In this document: piece by piece, positions 8,320 through 18,563 of the stretch | Position numbering within the stretch: position 1 is the stretch's first letter | How the letters are laid out: every line of letters starts with the position of its first letter | Assembly: GCA_017544125.1 (NCBI GenBank) | Contig: JAFYET010000378.1 | Span: forward strand, 1 to 26,978 | DNA: 26,978 bases | Direction: 5' to 3' | Source: Ruminococcus sp. | GTDB lineage: Bacteria > Bacillota > Clostridia > Oscillospirales > Ruminococcaceae | Notes under the pieces: generated by a model | What the model saw: the letters and a program-made list of their open reading frames with translations, nothing else | Told to the model about the DNA's origin: nothing | Databases searched by the model: none | Position numbers and translations under genes: made by a program

Positions 8320-8586
8320 TTAACCTCTGATACCAAGCTTATCGATGATAGCTCTGTATCTGTTGATGTCCTTCTTCTTGAGGTAAGCAAGAAGGTTTCT
8401 TCTTTTACCGATCATCTGGAACATACCTCTTCTGGAGTGATGATCGTTCTTGTGAGACTTGAGGTGCTCGGTAAGGTCAGCGATTCTCTTGGAGAGGATA
8501 GCTATCTGTACCTCAGGCGAGCCTGTGTCTTTCTCACTTGTTCTGTTAGCTTCGATAACAGCTGTTTTTTCTTCTTTTCTCATCAT
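8320..8586 (-). CDS. rpsO: 30S ribosomal protein S15
   Basis: The 88-aa primary rRNA-binding protein of the small subunit platform contacts the 16S rRNA three-way junction. It has the standard length and sequence: [10 protein letters not shown] near residue 20, [17 protein letters not shown] in the middle and [16 protein letters not shown] near the end. Two ATG codons are adjacent (8586 and 8583); AAGGGG lies 9 nt before the first. It is transcribed from its own strong promoter with a leader of about 120 nt that can fold, and is followed by a hairpin and pnp. Confidence 0.98.
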   Translation of the reverse strand: MMRKEEKTAVIEANRTSEKDTGSPEVQIAILSKRIADLTEHLKSHKNDHHSRRGMFQMIGKRRNLLAYLKKKDINRYRAIIDKLGIRG

Positions 8587-8625
8587 GGTGTTTTACCCCT
8601 TTTCTTGATATTTTCCGTCGTAAAA

Positions 8626-8668
8626 GGGTACGGCAGGTAAATCTCCCCTTTGGGGCTTGACCCGTACT
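8626..8668 (-). promoter_or_regulatory. Structured rpsO 5' leader (candidate S15 autoregulatory element)
   Basis: The leader RNA can form an outer helix GTACGG / CCGTAC (8662-8667 with 8628-8633) enclosing a short CCCC-AAA-GGGG hairpin (8645-8655) and unpaired flanks, ending about 40 nt before the start codon. S15 leaders that bind S15 and block translation are known in several bacterial groups, including Firmicutes. Whether this one does so is an inference from position and folding only. Confidence 0.4.
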
Positions 8669-8714
8669 CTGTTGCGAGGATATTGGTTATTGCTGTGTTT
8701 TCACAACAAATAAT

Positions 8715-8743
8715 ATTATACTATATTAAAGCACACTTGTAAA
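8715..8743 (-). promoter_or_regulatory. Promoter of rpsO
   Basis: Minus-strand -35 TTTACA (8738-8743), a 17-bp spacer, then -10 TATAAT (8715-8720), in the gap after folD. Confidence 0.85.
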
Positions 8744-8766
8744 TAGAGTTTACAGTTTTTTTACAA

Positions 8767-9618
8767 TTATTTGCACTTATGCTCCTTACCCGCAGTAAGT
8801 GTATTCTTCATAAGCATAGCAATAGTCATAGGTCCAACGCCGCCGGGAACAGGCGTTATGAATGATGCTTTATCTTTGCAGTCCTCAAAATCAACATCGC
8901 CGCAGAGCTTGCCGTTTTCATCTCTGTTCATGCCAACGTCAATAACAACAGCGCCCTCCTTGATGTATTCCTTGGTTATCATCTTAGCTCTGCCTACAGC
9001 CGCAACGAGAATATCTGCTCTTGATGTGACCTCAGCAAGGTTCTTTGTCTTTGAATGGCATACAGTTACTGTGCCGTTCTTATGTAAAAGCAGCATAGCC
9101 TGAGGCTTGCCCACTATATTGCTCCTGCCGATAACAACGCATTCCTTGCCTGCTATCTCAGTACCTGTCGATGCGATAAGCTCCATAACTCCTGCAGGTG
9201 TGCAGGGCAGGAAGCTGTAATCGCCTATCATTATCTTGCCCACATTTACAGGGTGGAATGCGTCAACGTCCTTGTCAGGGCGTATATTGTCGATGACCAC
9301 CTTATCGTTTATGTGCTTGGGCACAGGCAGCTGAACGAGTATACCGTCTACCTTATCATCATTGTTGAGCTTGTCAACGAGTGCCAAAAGCTCCTCCTCG
9401 GTAGTTTCAGCAGGCAGTGCATATTCATAGGAATTAAAGCCCACATACTCACAGGCGAGCTTTTTGTTCCGTACATAGACCTTTGATGCAGGGTCATCAC
9501 CAACGATGACAACCGCAAGACCTATCTCAATGCCCTTAGCCTTAAGCTCGGCTACCTCCTGCTTTATTGAATCCTTAACGCTCTGCGATACGGCTTTGCC
9601 GTCTATTATCTGTCCCAT
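8767..9618 (-). CDS. folD: Bifunctional 5,10-methylene-THF dehydrogenase / 5,10-methenyl-THF cyclohydrolase
   Basis: The 283-aa cytosolic enzyme interconverts methylene-, methenyl- and 10-formyl-tetrahydrofolate, feeding one-carbon units to purine synthesis and formyl-methionine. Visible motifs are YVRNK with the catalytic Tyr48 and Lys52, [23 protein letters not shown] in the Rossmann part, and C-terminal [16 protein letters not shown]. The start is taken as the ATG at 9618, because AGGAGG lies 8 nt before it. The in-frame ATG at 9624 would be only 2 nt from the ribosome site. It is 35 bp downstream of lgt, so probably the last gene of that operon. No clear terminator follows before the rpsO promoter. 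Confidence 0.97.
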   Translation of the reverse strand: MGQIIDGKAVSQSVKDSIKQEVAELKAKGIEIGLAVVIVGDDPASKVYVRNKKLACEYVGFNSYEYALPAETTEEELLALVDKLNNDDKVDGILVQLPVPKHINDKVVIDNIRPDKDVDAFHPVNVGKIMIGDYSFLPCTPAGVMELIASTGTEIAGKECVVIGRSNIVGKPQAMLLLHKNGTVTVCHSKTKNLAEVTSRADILVAAVGRAKMITKEYIKEGAVVIDVGMNRDENGKLCGDVDFEDCKDKASFITPVPGGVGPMTIAMLMKNTLTAGKEHKCK

Positions 9619-9653
9619 AATCATATCCTCCTGTAATATCGCTTATGTATAGC

Positions 9654-10994
9654 TTATTTCTTACCGCCGTTCTTTTTGCCGCCCTTTTGCTTCTTTTCGG
9701 GCTTTTTGTTATTCTCAGGCTTGTCAGAAGGCTTCTCTTCTTCTGATGCTTCTTCTTTTTCGTCAGCATCTGTATCTGCCTTGTCAGCGCCTTCGTCCTC
9801 TTCATCATCACCGAGGATAGACTGGTATTCGGGGTTGTCCTTATCGCTCTTATCCTTTTCTATGGCATCTTTTTCCTTAGCCTTGGCACCCTTGCCGAAC
9901 TTCTCGTCATATTCCTTTTCAAGCTCAATAAAGCTCTCGCCCTTTTCCTTGGCTTCCTTTATCTTCTTTTTGAGCTCTTTCTTTTCCTTTTCGTTCTCTT
10001 CATACGAGTCATAAGCCTTTAGCTGCATCTTTGAAAGCTCCGTCTGATAGAAGAACTTGTAGTCACCGTCACGCTTCACCATGCTCCTGAAAATAATGAT
10101 AAGTACAAGCGATGCTACAAAGCAGGCACCAGCAAGCAACTGAGAAACCTTTATGTTCATAAGGTAAAGGCTGTCAGTTCTTGTGCTCTCGATAAAGAAC
10201 CTGCCAAGCCCGTAAAGACCTGTGTACATCAGGAAAAGCTCGCCGTCAAATTTACGCCTGTTAGTGTAAAGATGAATTATCACAAAGCAGAGCAGGCACC
10301 ACAGTGATTCATATAAAAAGCAGGGGTGAACAGGTGCATAGCATGAAACGCTCACGCCCGAGTTTGCAGCTATCGTCTCTCTGTTATCGGCAAGGAAGAA
10401 CATAGTGTTGTAGCTCATCATACCCCACGGGGCATCGGTGTTTGCGCCGAATGCTTCCTGATTGAAGAAATTGCCCCAGCGGCCAACTGCCTGCCCTATA
10501 AGGAAGCAGGGTGCCACGACATCGAGCATAGCCGTCAGCTTCAGCTTTCTTATCTTTACTATGATACCGCCTACGAGTATAGCGCCTATAATACCGCCGT
10601 ATATTGCAAGACCACCGTCTCTGAACTTAAAGAAATCCTTGAACGTCAGACCCGTGGTGCTGAATGCTATATAATAGAACCTTGCGCCGAGTATCGCACC
10701 TATTAGACCGCCTATAACGCCGTCTGTTGCTCTGTCGGGGTCGATGCCGAACTTTCTCATTCTCTTATAGCCGTATATCATGGCAAGCAGTATGCCCAGC
10801 GCTATAAGGAAACCGTACCAGTAAATGGTGAAGTTAGTTCCCGGTATAGTAAACATTTTTCTGTCGATAGAAAGACCGTTTGTAAAGATATTGTCGCCGC
10901 CGAGATTTGGGAAATAGACCTTGTCTTTGTTTTCCCTTATCGTCTGCTGCATTTCTTCGCTTACGTCTTGAGCTAAAATTGTCGGTAAATACAT
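9654..10994 (-). CDS. lgt: Prolipoprotein diacylglyceryl transferase with long charged C-terminal tail
   Basis: This integral membrane enzyme moves diacylglycerol from phosphatidylglycerol to the lipobox cysteine of prolipoproteins. The core (about residues 45-305) has several membrane helices and the motifs GGLAIYGG (127-134), the Lgt signature GRWGNFFNQEAFG (171-183), HPCFLYES (223-230) and GRFFIESTRTDS (264-275). At 446 aa it is far longer than the usual 260-300. The extra part is an N-terminal leader of about 45 residues and a tail of about 140 residues: Lys/Glu-rich coiled-coil-like (330-365), then very acidic (395-420), then Lys/Gly-rich to the end. GAAAAGAGG precedes the ATG. It lies 20 bp after ymfH and 35 bp before folD. 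Confidence 0.95.
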   Translation of the reverse strand: MYLPTILAQDVSEEMQQTIRENKDKVYFPNLGGDNIFTNGLSIDRKMFTIPGTNFTIYWYGFLIALGILLAMIYGYKRMRKFGIDPDRATDGVIGGLIGAILGARFYYIAFSTTGLTFKDFFKFRDGGLAIYGGIIGAILVGGIIVKIRKLKLTAMLDVVAPCFLIGQAVGRWGNFFNQEAFGANTDAPWGMMSYNTMFFLADNRETIAANSGVSVSCYAPVHPCFLYESLWCLLCFVIIHLYTNRRKFDGELFLMYTGLYGLGRFFIESTRTDSLYLMNIKVSQLLAGACFVASLVLIIIFRSMVKRDGDYKFFYQTELSKMQLKAYDSYEENEKEKKELKKKIKEAKEKGESFIELEKEYDEKFGKGAKAKEKDAIEKDKSDKDNPEYQSILGDDEEDEGADKADTDADEKEEASEEEKPSDKPENNKKPEKKQKGGKKNGGKK

Positions 10995-11014
10995 TCAAAA
11001 ATGCCTCTTTTCAG

Positions 11015-12292
11015 TTAGTTTTGTATAATTGATACCGCAACACGCTTGGTATCAAAAAGCTCATCTATATTGTCCATAAGATCCTGTTCGGTGAGCGCTG
11101 CGAGATGATCAACTGTATCAAACAGATCGACCCTCATAAGCCCTGCGCCGAGAAGATTGTTGACGCATATCTCTGTGTTATTGAATTCCCACACCAGCGA
11201 ACCGTATGCCGATTTCTTTATTATCTCAAACCTCTCGCTGTCAATACCTTCCCGTTTAATGCGCTCTATTTCCTCAATAATCATATCACGCACCTTAAGT
11301 GGCTCGTTTGACTCACCGTCAAATATGCAGGAAAAATACCCCTCGCCAAAGAAGACCTCGCTCGAAAAAGCATTGTTTATAAGCCCCAGCTCATACAGCT
11401 TTTTGTATAAAGGGCTTGCAGAGTTTGAGATGAGCTGTATGAGCATATTCGCACACAGCTGCTTTTTCAAAAGCTCCTGCCCTTTTGCAGCATCACATTT
11501 GAAGCCTATATTAAATAGCGGAGTGCCTACAGTAAAGCTCTCGCTGATCACTTCCTGTGCGACCTCATAGGGTTCATCGGGGAAGCTGACTTCAAGCTGC
11601 CTGTCCTTTGAAGATTTAAGGTGTTCATCACATACTGCAAGAATATCATCTTCATCGACATCACCCGCAATGACAAGTATCATATTATGCAGGTCGTAAA
11701 AGGCGTTATAGCATTTATACAGAAGCTCTGCGTTTATCTCCTGAATCGACTCAACAGTTCCCGCAATATCTATCCTTACCGGGTGGTTAACATACATTGC
11801 CTTTAAAAGATTGTAAAAGCACTGCCTTTCGGGAGAATCGGAGCACATTTTTATCTCCTGAGCAATTATCCCCCGTTCCTTTTCAACTGTCTGCTCGGTA
11901 AAATACGGTGCCTGAACAAAATCAAGCAGTATGCCAAGCGAGTCAAGGTAATTATCAGTACAGCTGAAAGTATACACCGTCTGGTCAAATGAAGTATATG
12001 CGTTGCCGTTTGCACCCGTTTTGGCATAAAGCTCAAACACATCGCAGTCCTCATTCTCAAAGAGCTTATGCTCAAGATAATGCGCTATACCCATAGGCAC
12101 GGTGACAAAATCTTTATCATCGCCCGTCTTGAAGGTGGTATTGACCGAGCCGTATCTTGTGGCAAAAGCCGCATTGACAGTGGAAAAGCCCTCCATTTTC
12201 ATCAAATATATATCAAGACCCGACGGGTGATGGAGGATAGTATACTGTGCGCCGATCTTATCGTTTTTATAAACGGTCTTTTCAGTTTTCAT
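11015..12292 (-). CDS. ymfH: M16 family zinc metallopeptidase, YmfH type
   Basis: The 425-aa insulinase/pitrilysin-like protease has the inverted zinc motif HYLEH at 71-75, as AHYLEHKLFE, and the third ligand Glu145 in AQEIKM, so it should be catalytically active. Two M16 half-domains are present. The ATG at 12292 is chosen over a longer reading to 12340 because GGAGG lies 6 nt upstream; it overlaps the end of ymfF by 11 bp. In B. subtilis the YmfF/YmfH pair is genetically linked to 5-aminopentanol modification of elongation factor P, although the substrate is unclear. Pairing an active subunit with an inactive partner is usual for this family. Confidence 0.9.
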   Translation of the reverse strand: MKTEKTVYKNDKIGAQYTILHHPSGLDIYLMKMEGFSTVNAAFATRYGSVNTTFKTGDDKDFVTVPMGIAHYLEHKLFENEDCDVFELYAKTGANGNAYTSFDQTVYTFSCTDNYLDSLGILLDFVQAPYFTEQTVEKERGIIAQEIKMCSDSPERQCFYNLLKAMYVNHPVRIDIAGTVESIQEINAELLYKCYNAFYDLHNMILVIAGDVDEDDILAVCDEHLKSSKDRQLEVSFPDEPYEVAQEVISESFTVGTPLFNIGFKCDAAKGQELLKKQLCANMLIQLISNSASPLYKKLYELGLINNAFSSEVFFGEGYFSCIFDGESNEPLKVRDMIIEEIERIKREGIDSERFEIIKKSAYGSLVWEFNNTEICVNNLLGAGLMRVDLFDTVDHLAALTEQDLMDNIDELFDTKRVAVSIIQN

Positions 12293-13571
12293 TCTCTTCC
12301 TCCGTTTCCTCAGCAGGTGAAACGACATATACCGTGTCAAGCCTCATAGCCTTTGCAGCCTCGGCTATCTGCTCTCTTGTTACGCACAAAAGCCTTTCGC
12401 ATATCTCCTCAGGCGAGCAAAGCTCATTCCTGGTAAACTGCGTAAGATACCACGCCGCCATATCCGAGACCGTGTCATTATTTGACTTAAAGCCCGTACA
12501 CAGTGCAAGCTTTGTATTATCAAGCTCCTCATCTGTGAAGTCGCCTTTCGCAATAGCATCAAGCTGAGCGAGTATCTCCTCTTTGGCTCTTTCGCAGTTT
12601 TCTCTTTCCATGCCGCTGTCAACTATCATAACGTTCTTTGTGTCAGCAAAACCCGCAGCGCGGTAATAGCATAGCGACAGCTTTTCCCTGACATTCATAA
12701 ACAGCTTTGAAAAAGGCGCACCGCCGAAAAGCATTATCATCAGCTTGTTGACATATATATCGTCATACCCTGTCTTGAATGCCATTACCAGCTTTGTCTG
12801 ATTAACGTCTATCTTTTCCTCAAAAGCCGCAGGCTCGGGCTTCAGCGGTGAAAACGCCCTGTAATCTATATCGGCTATCTCGTCACGGGGTATCTTGTCA
12901 AAAGCATCAAGTATCTTTGATACGTTCTTTTCCGCATCGCTGTGACCTGCAACTATTATCTCAACTCTTGCGCTCTTTAGAAGTTTACGGTATTCCTCGA
13001 CCAAGGCCTTGTTTTCAAGCTTCAATGCTTCATCAAGCTCGCCGTAAGCCGAATTCTCCGAGGGCTCACCCTTATATATCTCTTTTCTTGCCTTTATCAG
13101 CGCATAGCCACGCTTGTCGTTTACTGATGCCTTTACTGCATCAATAACATCCTGCTTGCGCATCTTGAAATACTTCTCATTAAAGCCGTTCTCATCTATA
13201 TCGGGTGAAAAGAGGCAATCAAGCATCATGTCAGTGACCTTGCCGGATATCTGCTCGCCGCCGATAGTGAACTTATCACAAAGGCAGCTTGCGCAAAGAC
13301 CTATCATCTGATAGTCGCCCGCCCTTGTTGATGCCACCGCAATCGACGAGCCGTATAACCTCATAAGCTCTTTATTAAAAGCCGTTCTTGACTTTATCTT
13401 GCTGTTTGAGGTTATCAGCAGCTTTGATATCAGCGAATTCGATGCAATATTATGCTTATCTATCTTTGTAACAAAAAAGATATATGAACATACTGATTTG
13501 AACTTATCGTCATATATCCTTGTAAGACCTATGCCCCTGCCGCACTCTGTTTTACTGAAGCTAACCGACAT
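12282..13571 (-). CDS. ymfF: M16 family peptidase-like protein lacking zinc motif, YmfF type
   Basis: The 429-aa protein has the M16 two-lobed organisation but no HxxEH motif, so it is probably the non-catalytic partner of YmfH. The C-terminal half shows the substrate-binding Arg/Tyr region SKLFMNVREKLSLCYYRA, typical of inactive M16 subunits, with GGAPFSKLF just before it. AGGAG lies 7 nt before the ATG at 13571. The acidic C-terminus overlaps the ymfH start, so translation is coupled. It is the first gene of the ymfF-ymfH-lgt-folD run. The family call is firm; the EF-P connection is carried over from B. subtilis. Confidence 0.88.
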   Translation of the reverse strand: MSVSFSKTECGRGIGLTRIYDDKFKSVCSYIFFVTKIDKHNIASNSLISKLLITSNSKIKSRTAFNKELMRLYGSSIAVASTRAGDYQMIGLCASCLCDKFTIGGEQISGKVTDMMLDCLFSPDIDENGFNEKYFKMRKQDVIDAVKASVNDKRGYALIKARKEIYKGEPSENSAYGELDEALKLENKALVEEYRKLLKSARVEIIVAGHSDAEKNVSKILDAFDKIPRDEIADIDYRAFSPLKPEPAAFEEKIDVNQTKLVMAFKTGYDDIYVNKLMIMLFGGAPFSKLFMNVREKLSLCYYRAAGFADTKNVMIVDSGMERENCERAKEEILAQLDAIAKGDFTDEELDNTKLALCTGFKSNNDTVSDMAAWYLTQFTRNELCSPEEICERLLCVTREQIAEAAKAMRLDTVYVVSPAEETEEENEN

Positions 13572-13633
13572 ATATAATCTCCTATTCTGCCATTCGGCAA
13601 AGGTGCCGAAAAAATACGTACATTAACTTTATT

Positions 13634-13639
13634 ATTATA
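13634..13639 (-). promoter_or_regulatory. Extended -10 promoter of ymfF operon
   Basis: The minus-strand sequence TGgTATAAT gives an extended -10 (core 13634-13639). No good -35 lies 17 bp upstream. The leader of about 55 nt contains a perfect 7-bp hairpin TTCGGCA / TGCCGAA (13593-13610) ahead of the ribosome site. Confidence 0.6.
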
Positions 13640-13692
13640 CCACACTTTATATAGATTTTCCATACTTTTCACAAAATTTTCAAATATTAAGA

Positions 13693-13718
13693 AAACTCCG
13701 CCTGTTAAAGCGGAGTTT
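13693..13718 (-). terminator. Terminator of uvrBA
   Basis: A 9-bp perfect stem AAACTCCGC / GCGGAGTTT with an 8-base loop is followed on the minus strand by TTCTTAATATTT. It lies about 10 bp past the uvrA stop. Confidence 0.85.
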
Positions 13719-13726
13719 CCATTGTT

Positions 13727-16549
13727 TTACAGCAGCTTTTTAAGATACTGCCCTGTATATGATCCCTTGCATTTGCATATATCCTCCGGGGTGCCTGTGC
13801 ATACGACAGTGCCGCCGCCGTTGCCGCCCTCGGGTCCTAAGTCGATGATATGGTCACACACCTTGATAACGTCAAGATTGTGCTCTATAATCAGAACAGT
13901 GTTCCCGCTGTCCGCAAGCCTTTGCAATACGTCTATCAGCTTGTGTACATCGGCAGTATGAAGCCCTGTCGTGGGCTCATCAAGGATATACACCGTCCTG
14001 CCTGTTGAGCGCTTTGAAAGCTCTGTTGCCAGCTTGACTCTCTGCGCCTCACCGCCCGAGAGGGTCGTTGCAGGCTGCCCTATCTTGATATAACCAAGCC
14101 CTACCTCATACAGAGTATCGAGCTTGCGCTTTATCTTCGGGTGATTTGAGAAGAACTCAACGCCCTCCTCCACGGTCATTTCAAGCACATCATATATGCT
14201 CTTGCCCTTGTAGCGGATATCAAGTGTCTCCCTGTTATAGCGCTGACCCTTGCAGACCTCGCAGGGAACATACACATCGGGCAAAAAGTGCATCTCTATC
14301 TTGATAATGCCGTCGCCCTCGCAGGCTTCACAGCGCCCGCCCTTGACATTAAAGGAAAACCGCCCGCTGCCGTATCCCTTCATCTTTGCATCGTTAGTCT
14401 GTGCAAAAAGGTCTCTGATATCGGTGAATACTCCCGTATATGTCGCAGGGTTTGAACGGGGCGTTCTGCCTATGGGAGATTGGTCGATGCAAATGACCTT
14501 ATCAAGGTTTTCATCACCTGTCATCTCATCAAAATCACCCGAGCGGAGCTTTGAGCGGTTGAGCCTGCATGAAAGCTCCTTGTATATTATCTCATTCACG
14601 AGCGATGACTTACCCGAGCCCGAAACGCCCGTAACGCAGGTCATCGTGCCAAGCGGTATATTGACCTCTATGTTCTTTAGGTTATTCTGCCTTGCGCCTT
14701 TTATTGTAAGGTATTTGCCGCTGCCGCTTCGTCTTGACGTGGGAACGGGTATCTTTCGCTTGCCGCTTAGATACTGACCCGTCATTGATGCCTTGCATTT
14801 CTTGATATCGTCAATTGTTCCCTGACAGACTATCTCACCGCCGTGAACGCCCGCCCCGGGGCCTACATCTACTATATAATCGGCAGCATACATAGTATCT
14901 TCATCATGCTCTACAACAATAAGGGTATTGCCAAGATCACGCAGGCGTTTGAGTGTACCTATGAGCTTGTCATTATCCCTCTGATGAAGCCCTATTGACG
15001 GCTCATCGAGGATATATAATACGCCCATAAGATACGAGCCTATCTGTGTAGCAAGCCTTATACGCTGGCTCTCACCGCCCGAAAGCGTGCTGCTCGAACG
15101 GGAAAGTGTAAGATATTCAAGCCCCACGTTTTTCAGAAAGCCGAGGCGCTCCTTTATTTCCTTGATTATCCGCTCACCTATCAGCTTATCCCTGTCGGAT
15201 ATCTTTATATCCTCAAAGAAGCTGTATGCCTCTGAAACCGAGAGCTTTGTAAGCTCTGCTATATTCAGCCCGCCGACAGTTACCGACAGTGACTCCTTTT
15301 TGAGCCTGTTGCCCTTACAGTGAGGGCACTCCTCGTCGGACATATAGCTTTCTATCTCATTCTTGGCATAGTCACTGGCAGTTTCTCTGTATCGGCGTTC
15401 AAGGTTGTTAATAATGCCCTCAAACTCAGCATTGAACTGCCCGCTGAAATAGCCGCTCTCCCTCGTCATGGTCATTTTCTGCCCCTGTGTGCCGTAGAGG
15501 AAGATATCAAGTGCGTCCTTATCCATATCCTTTACCGGCTCATCGAGCGATATGCCGTAATTCTCGGATATAGCATTAAAATACATCATAGCTATCGAGT
15601 TTTCGTCATTGCTGTTCCAGCCGCTGGCTTTTATAGCGCCCTCTCTTATGGTAAGGTTTTTGTTAGGTATTATAAGCTCGGGGTCTATCTTCTTGAAAAC
15701 GCCCAGACCCGTGCAGTGCTCGCAGGCACCGAAAGGGTTATTGAAGGAGAACATTCTCGGTGTAAGCTCATCTATTGAGATATTATGCTCGGGGCAGGCG
15801 TAGTTCAGTGAAAAGTGCAGCTCCTCGCCGTCAATAACATCTACTGTGAGCATACCGCCCGTAAGTGAGGTGACTATTTCGCAGCTGTCCGCAATTCTGG
15901 ACTCTATACCCTCTTTGATAACAAGCCTGTCTACAACGATATCAATATTATGCTTCTGATTTTTGTTAAGCTTTATAGTTTCGGAAAGGTCATATATGAT
16001 GCCGTCTATCCTCACCCTGACATAGCCAGATTTTCTCGCCTGATCAAGCTCCTTGGCATACTCGCCCTTGCGCCCTCTGACGATAGGTGCCAAAAGCTGT
16101 ATCTTAGTACCCTCTTCAAGCTCCATGAGCCTGTCAACTATCTGATCTACCGTCTGCTGCTTTATCTCACGCCCGCATATAGGGCAATGCGGAACTCCTA
16201 TCCTTGCATAGAGAAGCCTTAAATAGTCATATATCTCGGTAACTGTTCCTACTGTTGAGCGGGGATTTTTAGATGTTATCTTCTGATCTATGGATATGGC
16301 TGGAGAAAGACCGGATATCGAATCTACATCAGGCTTTTCCATCTGCCCGAGAAACATTCTCGCATAGCTTGAAAGCGACTCCATATATCTTCTCTGACCG
16401 TCGGCATAGATAGTATCAAAAGCAAGTGACGACTTGCCCGAGCCCGAAAGACCCGTAAAAACTATCAGCTTATCCCTCGGTATCGTAAGGTCGATATTTT
16501 TGAGATTATGTTCTCTTGCGCCCTTAATGGTTATCTCATTAACTGTCAT
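13727..16549 (-). CDS. uvrA: Excinuclease ABC subunit A
   Basis: The 940-aa damage-recognition ATPase of nucleotide excision repair loads UvrB onto distorted DNA. It has two ABC modules. The first has Walker [13 protein letters not shown] near residue 34 and signature [12 protein letters not shown]; the second has [13 protein letters not shown] and [12 protein letters not shown]. Zinc-finger cysteines are visible ([21 protein letters not shown] with CEVCKGQ). Length and domain order are standard. It starts 4 bp after the uvrB stop, with GGGGGAG inside the uvrB end as ribosome site, so the two are made together. uvrC is not in the window. Confidence 0.99.
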   Translation of the reverse strand: MTVNEITIKGAREHNLKNIDLTIPRDKLIVFTGLSGSGKSSLAFDTIYADGQRRYMESLSSYARMFLGQMEKPDVDSISGLSPAISIDQKITSKNPRSTVGTVTEIYDYLRLLYARIGVPHCPICGREIKQQTVDQIVDRLMELEEGTKIQLLAPIVRGRKGEYAKELDQARKSGYVRVRIDGIIYDLSETIKLNKNQKHNIDIVVDRLVIKEGIESRIADSCEIVTSLTGGMLTVDVIDGEELHFSLNYACPEHNISIDELTPRMFSFNNPFGACEHCTGLGVFKKIDPELIIPNKNLTIREGAIKASGWNSNDENSIAMMYFNAISENYGISLDEPVKDMDKDALDIFLYGTQGQKMTMTRESGYFSGQFNAEFEGIINNLERRYRETASDYAKNEIESYMSDEECPHCKGNRLKKESLSVTVGGLNIAELTKLSVSEAYSFFEDIKISDRDKLIGERIIKEIKERLGFLKNVGLEYLTLSRSSSTLSGGESQRIRLATQIGSYLMGVLYILDEPSIGLHQRDNDKLIGTLKRLRDLGNTLIVVEHDEDTMYAADYIVDVGPGAGVHGGEIVCQGTIDDIKKCKASMTGQYLSGKRKIPVPTSRRSGSGKYLTIKGARQNNLKNIEVNIPLGTMTCVTGVSGSGKSSLVNEIIYKELSCRLNRSKLRSGDFDEMTGDENLDKVICIDQSPIGRTPRSNPATYTGVFTDIRDLFAQTNDAKMKGYGSGRFSFNVKGGRCEACEGDGIIKIEMHFLPDVYVPCEVCKGQRYNRETLDIRYKGKSIYDVLEMTVEEGVEFFSNHPKIKRKLDTLYEVGLGYIKIGQPATTLSGGEAQRVKLATELSKRSTGRTVYILDEPTTGLHTADVHKLIDVLQRLADSGNTVLIIEHNLDVIKVCDHIIDLGPEGGNGGGTVVCTGTPEDICKCKGSYTGQYLKKLL

Positions 16550-16553
16550 ACTG

Positions 16554-18521
16554 TTACTTCTCCCCCTTAAGCTCGGCTATCTTATCACGCAGGAATGCTG
16601 CGTGCTCAAATTCAAGCAGCTTTGCAGCTTCTTTCATCTGACGGGTCAGCTTGTCTATCAGCGCCTGCTGATCACGCTTGCTCATCTTTGTCTTCTGCCT
16701 TGCCGAATACTCTACCTCTTCCTTGGTAGATATCTCTATAACATCTCTTATATCCTTGACAATAGTTTTAGGTGTTATACCGTGCTCTTTGTTAAAGCGC
16801 TCCTGAATCTCACGTCTTCTTGCAGTCTCGGTTATAGCACTCTCCATCGAGCGGGTAACGGTATCGGCATACATTATTACTTCGCCCTCTGCGTTTCGTG
16901 CAGCACGCCCTATCGTCTGAATAAGTGAGCTTTCCGAACGCAGGAAGCCCTCCTTATCCGCATCGAGTATAGCAACAAGCGACACCTCGGGCAGGTCAAG
17001 CCCCTCACGCAGCAGGTTTATGCCCACAAGCACATCAAATTCACCCAGGCGCAGGTCACGAATTATCTCCATACGCTCAATGGTATCTATATCATGGTGC
17101 ATATAGCGAACCTTAACGTCCATGCCTTTAAGGTATGATGTCAGATCCTCAGCCATTTTCTTGGTAAGGGTAGTAACGAGCACACGCTGGCTCTTCTCTA
17201 TACGCTTGTTTATTTCGCTGAGCAGATCGTCTATCTGCCCCTCGGTGGGCTTGACGGTGATAAGCGGGTCAAGCAGCCCCGTAGGTCTTATAAGCTGCTC
17301 GACTATCTGCGCTGAACGTTCTTTCTCAATGGATCCGGGGGTCGCAGAAACAAACACTGCCTGACCTATATGGCTGTAAAACTCATCAAATGTCAGCGGC
17401 CTGTTATCAAGTGCCGAGGGCAGACGGAAGCCGTAATCAACAAGCGTCTGCTTTCTTGCTCGGTCGCCTGCGTACATACCCCTGACTTGCGGGAGTGATA
17501 CGTGTGATTCATCTACCATGAGCAGAAAATCCTCCGGCAGGTGGTCAAGCAGAGTATATGGCACAGCCCCGGGCTTACGCCTTGCAAGTACACGGGAATA
17601 GTTCTCGATGCCCGAGCAGAAGCCGACTTCTTCAAGCATTTCAATATCATAATTGGTGCGCTGCTCAATACGCTGGGCTTCTATGAGCATATCCCTGTCC
17701 TTGAAATACTTTATGCGCTCATCAAGCTCCTGCCTTATCTCCTCTATCGCCTCACGCATCTTATCCTTGCCGACTATATAGTGAGAGGCAGGGAAAATGA
17801 CTGTATGTGACAGAAAGCTCAGCACCTCGCCTGTTACAACGTTTATCTCGCATATCCTGTCTATCTCATCTCCGAAGAACTCTACCCTGATTGCTGTGTC
17901 TGTCGATGCTGCGGGGTATATCTCTACGACATCGCCACGCACACGGAATTTGTTTCTTACAAAGTTTATATCATTGCGCTCATACTGTATACCTACCAGG
18001 TCGGCAAGCAGCTGCTCACGGGATTTTTCCTGACCCTTGCGGATAGACACACACATTGAGCGGTATTCTTCGGGGTCGCCGAGAGAGTATATGCAGGAGA
18101 CCGATGCTACTATAATAACATCACGCCGCTCAAAAAGCGCAGACGTAGCCGAGTGGCGCAGCTTGTCTATCTCGTCATTGACAGAGCTGTCCTTTTCGAT
18201 ATAGACATCTTTACTGGGAACATATGCCTCGGGCTGGTAATAATCATAGTATGATACAAAATACTCCACCGCATTATCGGGGAAGAACTCTTTAAACTCA
18301 GAGCACAGCTGTGCTGCTAATATCTTATTATGGGCAAGCACCAGCGTCGGGCGGTTGACACGCTCGATAACATTAGCCATAGTAAAGGTCTTGCCTGAGC
18401 CTGTTACGCCAAGGAGCGTCTGCTCCTTCATGCCGCTGTTTATGCCTGCGACCAGCTTATCTACCGCCTCGGGCTGGTCACCCGAGAGCTTATAATCAGA
18501 TACGAGCTTGAATCTATCCAC
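16554..18521 (-). CDS. uvrB: Excinuclease ABC subunit B
   Basis: The 655-aa helicase-like core of nucleotide excision repair verifies damage and recruits UvrC. It has Walker [13 protein letters not shown] near residue 40, the DNA-clamping beta-hairpin [48 protein letters not shown] and a C-terminal UVR helical domain ([14 protein letters not shown]) for UvrC contact. The start codon is GTG at 18521, with AAAGGAG 9 nt upstream; no ATG is better placed. It is driven by a near-consensus promoter with a candidate LexA box over the transcription start. Confidence 0.99.
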   Translation of the reverse strand: MDRFKLVSDYKLSGDQPEAVDKLVAGINSGMKEQTLLGVTGSGKTFTMANVIERVNRPTLVLAHNKILAAQLCSEFKEFFPDNAVEYFVSYYDYYQPEAYVPSKDVYIEKDSSVNDEIDKLRHSATSALFERRDVIIVASVSCIYSLGDPEEYRSMCVSIRKGQEKSREQLLADLVGIQYERNDINFVRNKFRVRGDVVEIYPAASTDTAIRVEFFGDEIDRICEINVVTGEVLSFLSHTVIFPASHYIVGKDKMREAIEEIRQELDERIKYFKDRDMLIEAQRIEQRTNYDIEMLEEVGFCSGIENYSRVLARRKPGAVPYTLLDHLPEDFLLMVDESHVSLPQVRGMYAGDRARKQTLVDYGFRLPSALDNRPLTFDEFYSHIGQAVFVSATPGSIEKERSAQIVEQLIRPTGLLDPLITVKPTEGQIDDLLSEINKRIEKSQRVLVTTLTKKMAEDLTSYLKGMDVKVRYMHHDIDTIERMEIIRDLRLGEFDVLVGINLLREGLDLPEVSLVAILDADKEGFLRSESSLIQTIGRAARNAEGEVIMYADTVTRSMESAITETARRREIQERFNKEHGITPKTIVKDIRDVIEISTKEEVEYSARQKTKMSKRDQQALIDKLTRQMKEAAKLLEFEHAAFLRDKIAELKGEK

Positions 18522-18547
18522 AGCTTACAGCTCCTTTCATGTATATA

Positions 18548-18559
18548 GAACAATCGTTT
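18548..18559. promoter_or_regulatory. Candidate LexA (SOS) box at uvrBA promoter
   Basis: GAACAATCGTTT fits the Gram-positive LexA half-site pattern GAAC-N4-GTTY. It sits directly downstream of the -10 element, overlapping the expected start of uvrB transcription. uvrB is a standard LexA-regulated gene in Firmicutes. Confidence 0.6.
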
Positions 18560-18563
18560 TTAT

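Noticed and set aside
9575..9811. A Lys/Arg-rich minus-strand reading frame overlapping the lgt end
   Set aside because: It is an alternative frame of the Lys/Glu-coding tail of lgt running into the folD leader, without a ribosome site or plausible protein composition.
13593..13610. TTCGGCA/TGCCGAA hairpin as a terminator
   Set aside because: On the minus strand the T-run precedes rather than follows the stem, and on the plus strand it is followed by A. It lies within the ymfF leader, so it is at most a leader hairpin.
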